A DNA stretch of 54,670 nt from DATATB01 sp036268995 (GTDB lineage Bacteria; Planctomycetota; Planctomycetia; Pirellulales; PNKZ01), in the NCBI GenBank assembly GCA_036268995.1, contig DATATB010000155.1, positions 1 through 54,670 of the forward strand, written 5' to 3'. Made by a program: the position numbers and the translations under genes. Of this stretch, positions 53,098 to 54,670 are shown piece after piece (the stretch's first letter is position 1; each line of letters opens with the position of its first letter). The notes below the pieces were generated by a model. That model was given only the letters and a program-made list of their open reading frames with translations. It was not told the DNA's origin and ran no database searches.

Positions 53098-53309
53098 CCG
53101 AGGCGATGTTTGGCTCGTGGATCTTGGCATGGCGGCGAAGGTGCGGCCATGCCTCGTGCTGAGCGTTTCGGTCCTGGACACCGAGCGAGCCTTGCTACGA
53201 GTCGGAAACGGTCAAACTGCTGCAGGAGGTCAAAGAGCACGCCGAACGGGGAGACGTGCAGTGGTTGAGCACCAAGGGCAAGGTCTACGCTGCGGTAGAC
53301 GCGGCGTAA
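53084..53309 (+). pseudogene. Truncated MazF/PemK toxin fused to the tail of another gene
   Basis: The first 37 codons encode a clear MazF/PemK N-terminus (RGDVWLVDLG at 6-15, KVRPCLVLS at 19-27, then DTERAL). After about 53192 the resemblance stops and the frame drifts into Arg-rich nonsense to a stop at 53395. In another frame, the bases from 53196 encode YESETVKLLQEVKEHAERGD and on to AAVDAA with a stop at 53307-53309, which looks like the C-terminus of a different small protein. The simplest reading is a deletion joining two genes. The toxin lacks most of its fold and should be inactive. Confidence 0.65.
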
Positions 53310-53489
53310 CCAAAGAGAGCGAGTCCGGCCACCCGCCTTTTGTCGGCAAATCGCAAAAACGCCGGCAAGCTCGCGCTTGCCGCCCACCACGCTAGCGGTT
53401 CTTGCCCCCTGCTTGTCCCCCGCTGGCCACGCCTCCTACAATTGGGATGCGGCAAGGATTCGCAAGCGCCAGCCGCAGAGGAGGCATGC

Positions 53490-54578
53490 ATGCCGGTAGC
53501 TCCGCTGCCGCTGAAGGCGATTCATCACGTCGAACTGCTGGTGGGCAACGCCCGACAGGCGGCCTATTACTACCGGCATGCGTTCGGTTTTTCACAACTG
53601 GCCTATGCCGGTCCCGAAACCGGCGTCAAAGACCAGGCCTCGTACGTGCTGTACCAGGGGCAAATCCGCCTAGTGCTGAGCACGCCGCTGTCGCCGCAAG
53701 ACCAGATGGCCGACCACCTGCGGCTGCACGGTGATGGCGTGCTGGACATTGCCTTTCTCGTAGACGACGTGGACGCCTGTTTTGCCGAGGCCGTCTCGCG
53801 CGGGGCCAAAGTGGCCCGCGAGCCGTACGACCGCGACGACGAACACGGCCGCATTCGCCGGGCCAAGATTCGCGCCTACGGCGACACGCTGCACTCGTTC
53901 ATTTCCATGAGCGACTACCGCGGCCCATTTTTGCCCGGCTATCGCATCCGCCGGCAGCCGGCTCCCGGCGCGGGGCTGGAGCGCATCGATCATATCGTGG
54001 GCAACGTCGAAGACGGCCGGATGAACGACTGGGGCACCTATTACAACCGAGTGCTCGGCTTTCATCAGTTTATGACGTTCGACGACAAGGATATTTCGAC
54101 CGACTTCTCGGCGCTGCGCAGCAAGGTGATGGCCGCCCCCAACGACCTGATTAAGATGCCGATCAACGAGCCGGCCTCCGGGCGGCGCAAAAGCCAGATT
54201 CAAGAGTATCTCGACTACAACGTCGGCCCCGGCGTGCAACACATCGCCCTGGCCACGAGCGATATCGTGCACACCGTCTCGGTGCTCGCCGACAATGGCG
54301 TGGAATTCTTGGGCGTGCCCGATGCGTACTACGACACCGTATGGGATCGCGTCGGCACGATCGACGAAGATCACGAGGCGATCCGGCGGCTGAAAATCCT
54401 GGTCGATTGCGACGAAAAGGGCTATCTGCTTCAGATCTTCACCAAGCCGGTGGAAGACCGGCCCACGCTGTTTTACGAAATCATCGAACGCAAAGGCTGC
54501 GACGCCTTTGGCAAGGGAAATTTCAAGGCCCTGTTCGAGGCCATCGAACGCGACCAGGCAGCCCGGGGGAATTTATAG
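53490..54578 (+). CDS. hppD: 4-hydroxyphenylpyruvate dioxygenase
   Basis: A 362-aa Fe(II) enzyme converting 4-hydroxyphenylpyruvate to homogentisate in tyrosine catabolism. It has two vicinal-oxygen-chelate halves. Metal ligands are His168 (RIDHIVGNV), His251 (GVQHIALAT) and Glu330 (LFYEIIERKG). The C-terminal KGNFKALFEAIERDQAARG segment is typical of HPPD and covers the active site. Hydroxymandelate synthase is the alternative but is less likely outside actinobacteria. The ATG at 53490 has AGAGGAGG 6 nt upstream; the frame is open from 53340 without support. A REP pair follows 4 nt after the stop. Confidence 0.92.
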   Translation: MPVAPLPLKAIHHVELLVGNARQAAYYYRHAFGFSQLAYAGPETGVKDQASYVLYQGQIRLVLSTPLSPQDQMADHLRLHGDGVLDIAFLVDDVDACFAEAVSRGAKVAREPYDRDDEHGRIRRAKIRAYGDTLHSFISMSDYRGPFLPGYRIRRQPAPGAGLERIDHIVGNVEDGRMNDWGTYYNRVLGFHQFMTFDDKDISTDFSALRSKVMAAPNDLIKMPINEPASGRRKSQIQEYLDYNVGPGVQHIALATSDIVHTVSVLADNGVEFLGVPDAYYDTVWDRVGTIDEDHEAIRRLKILVDCDEKGYLLQIFTKPVEDRPTLFYEIIERKGCDAFGKGNFKALFEAIERDQAARGNL

Positions 54579-54582
54579 CCAA

Positions 54583-54663
54583 GTAGGTGCCGCGAGCCGA
54601 GCGGCACCAGGAGCACTTTCGACGCCGCACAAAACCCAGTCCGGCTCGGCTCGCCGGACCTAC
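54583..54663. repeat. REP pair F (Y and Z stems) after hppD
   Basis: GTAG and a Y hairpin (GGTGCCGC, loop GAGCCGA, GCGGCACC) are followed by a 30-nt spacer and an inverted Z hairpin ending CTAC. The first base of the inner Z arm is changed (AGTCCGGC instead of GGTCCGGC), leaving seven stem pairs. The order matches pairs B and C. The window ends 7 nt later. Confidence 0.88.
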
Positions 54664-54670
54664 GGATGCC

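Overview
This 54.7 kb window is high-GC bacterial chromosome, most likely from a planctomycete of the Pirellulales type. That assignment rests on several things seen together: a MoxR / DUF58 / BatA / von Willebrand A / DUF4175-like operon with a secreted squalene-cyclase-like protein, an ECF sigma factor overlapping the gene of a giant membrane-anchored beta-propeller protein, NPCBM and Tat-signal 'hypothetical' proteins, LmbE/PIG-L deacetylases beside a NagB-like protein, many TTG and GTG starts, and several families of intergenic palindromes. No rRNA, complete tRNA or CRISPR array is visible. The taxon is inference, because no marker gene is present.

Layout. 0.1-6.5 kb: cobalamin genes (cobS, cobC, later cobL) interrupted by a TPR membrane protein and a convergent 2-hydroxyacid dehydrogenase, then a BshB1-like deacetylase. 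6.5-13.5 kb: a small membrane protein, an NPCBM-domain protein, and an ECF sigma factor overlapping a 1390-aa single-pass protein with a PQQ-type propeller. 13.6-28.0 kb: a tightly packed envelope operon (squalene-cyclase-like, BatA/vWA, vWA, DUF4175-like, 1289-aa Ala-rich coiled coil, MoxR, DUF58). 28.0-33.6 kb: PIG-L deacetylase and NagB-like protein (minus), a pair of M16 peptidase-family proteins (plus), and a probably acquired RibD/DHFR-like reductase. 33.6-46.5 kb: cyclopropane fatty acid synthase, a Tat-signal protein, a class III aminotransferase, a small lipoprotein, a secreted alpha/beta hydrolase, two Gfo/Idh/MocA oxidoreductases around a class IV aminotransferase, a sugar-phosphate-isomerase-like protein, a flavin monooxygenase and a DUF2007/zinc-ribbon protein. 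47.0-54.6 kb: the 2-oxoglutarate dehydrogenase complex (sucA, sucB, lpdA), an antitoxin with a truncated MazF/PemK toxin, and 4-hydroxyphenylpyruvate dioxygenase.

The most distinctive signal is a REP/RAYT system. A RAYT-type HUH transposase gene (26360-26965) sits between moxR and the DUF58 gene and is flanked on both sides, about 10 nt away, by paired inverted hairpins. Each hairpin carries the GTAG tetranucleotide typical of RAYT substrates. Four more such pairs and one solo degenerate copy are scattered through the window, all between genes or at a stop codon. The loop GAGCCGA is kept in all five intact pairs, while the 8-bp stem exists in three versions related by compensatory changes. 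Because each pair is head-to-head, the two loops on one strand are complementary. Other palindrome families (a 199-nt nested palindrome, a 28-bp-arm hairpin forming the end of a coding sequence, a cobS leader hairpin and a 22-bp perfect palindrome before sucA) add to a palindrome-rich intergenic landscape.
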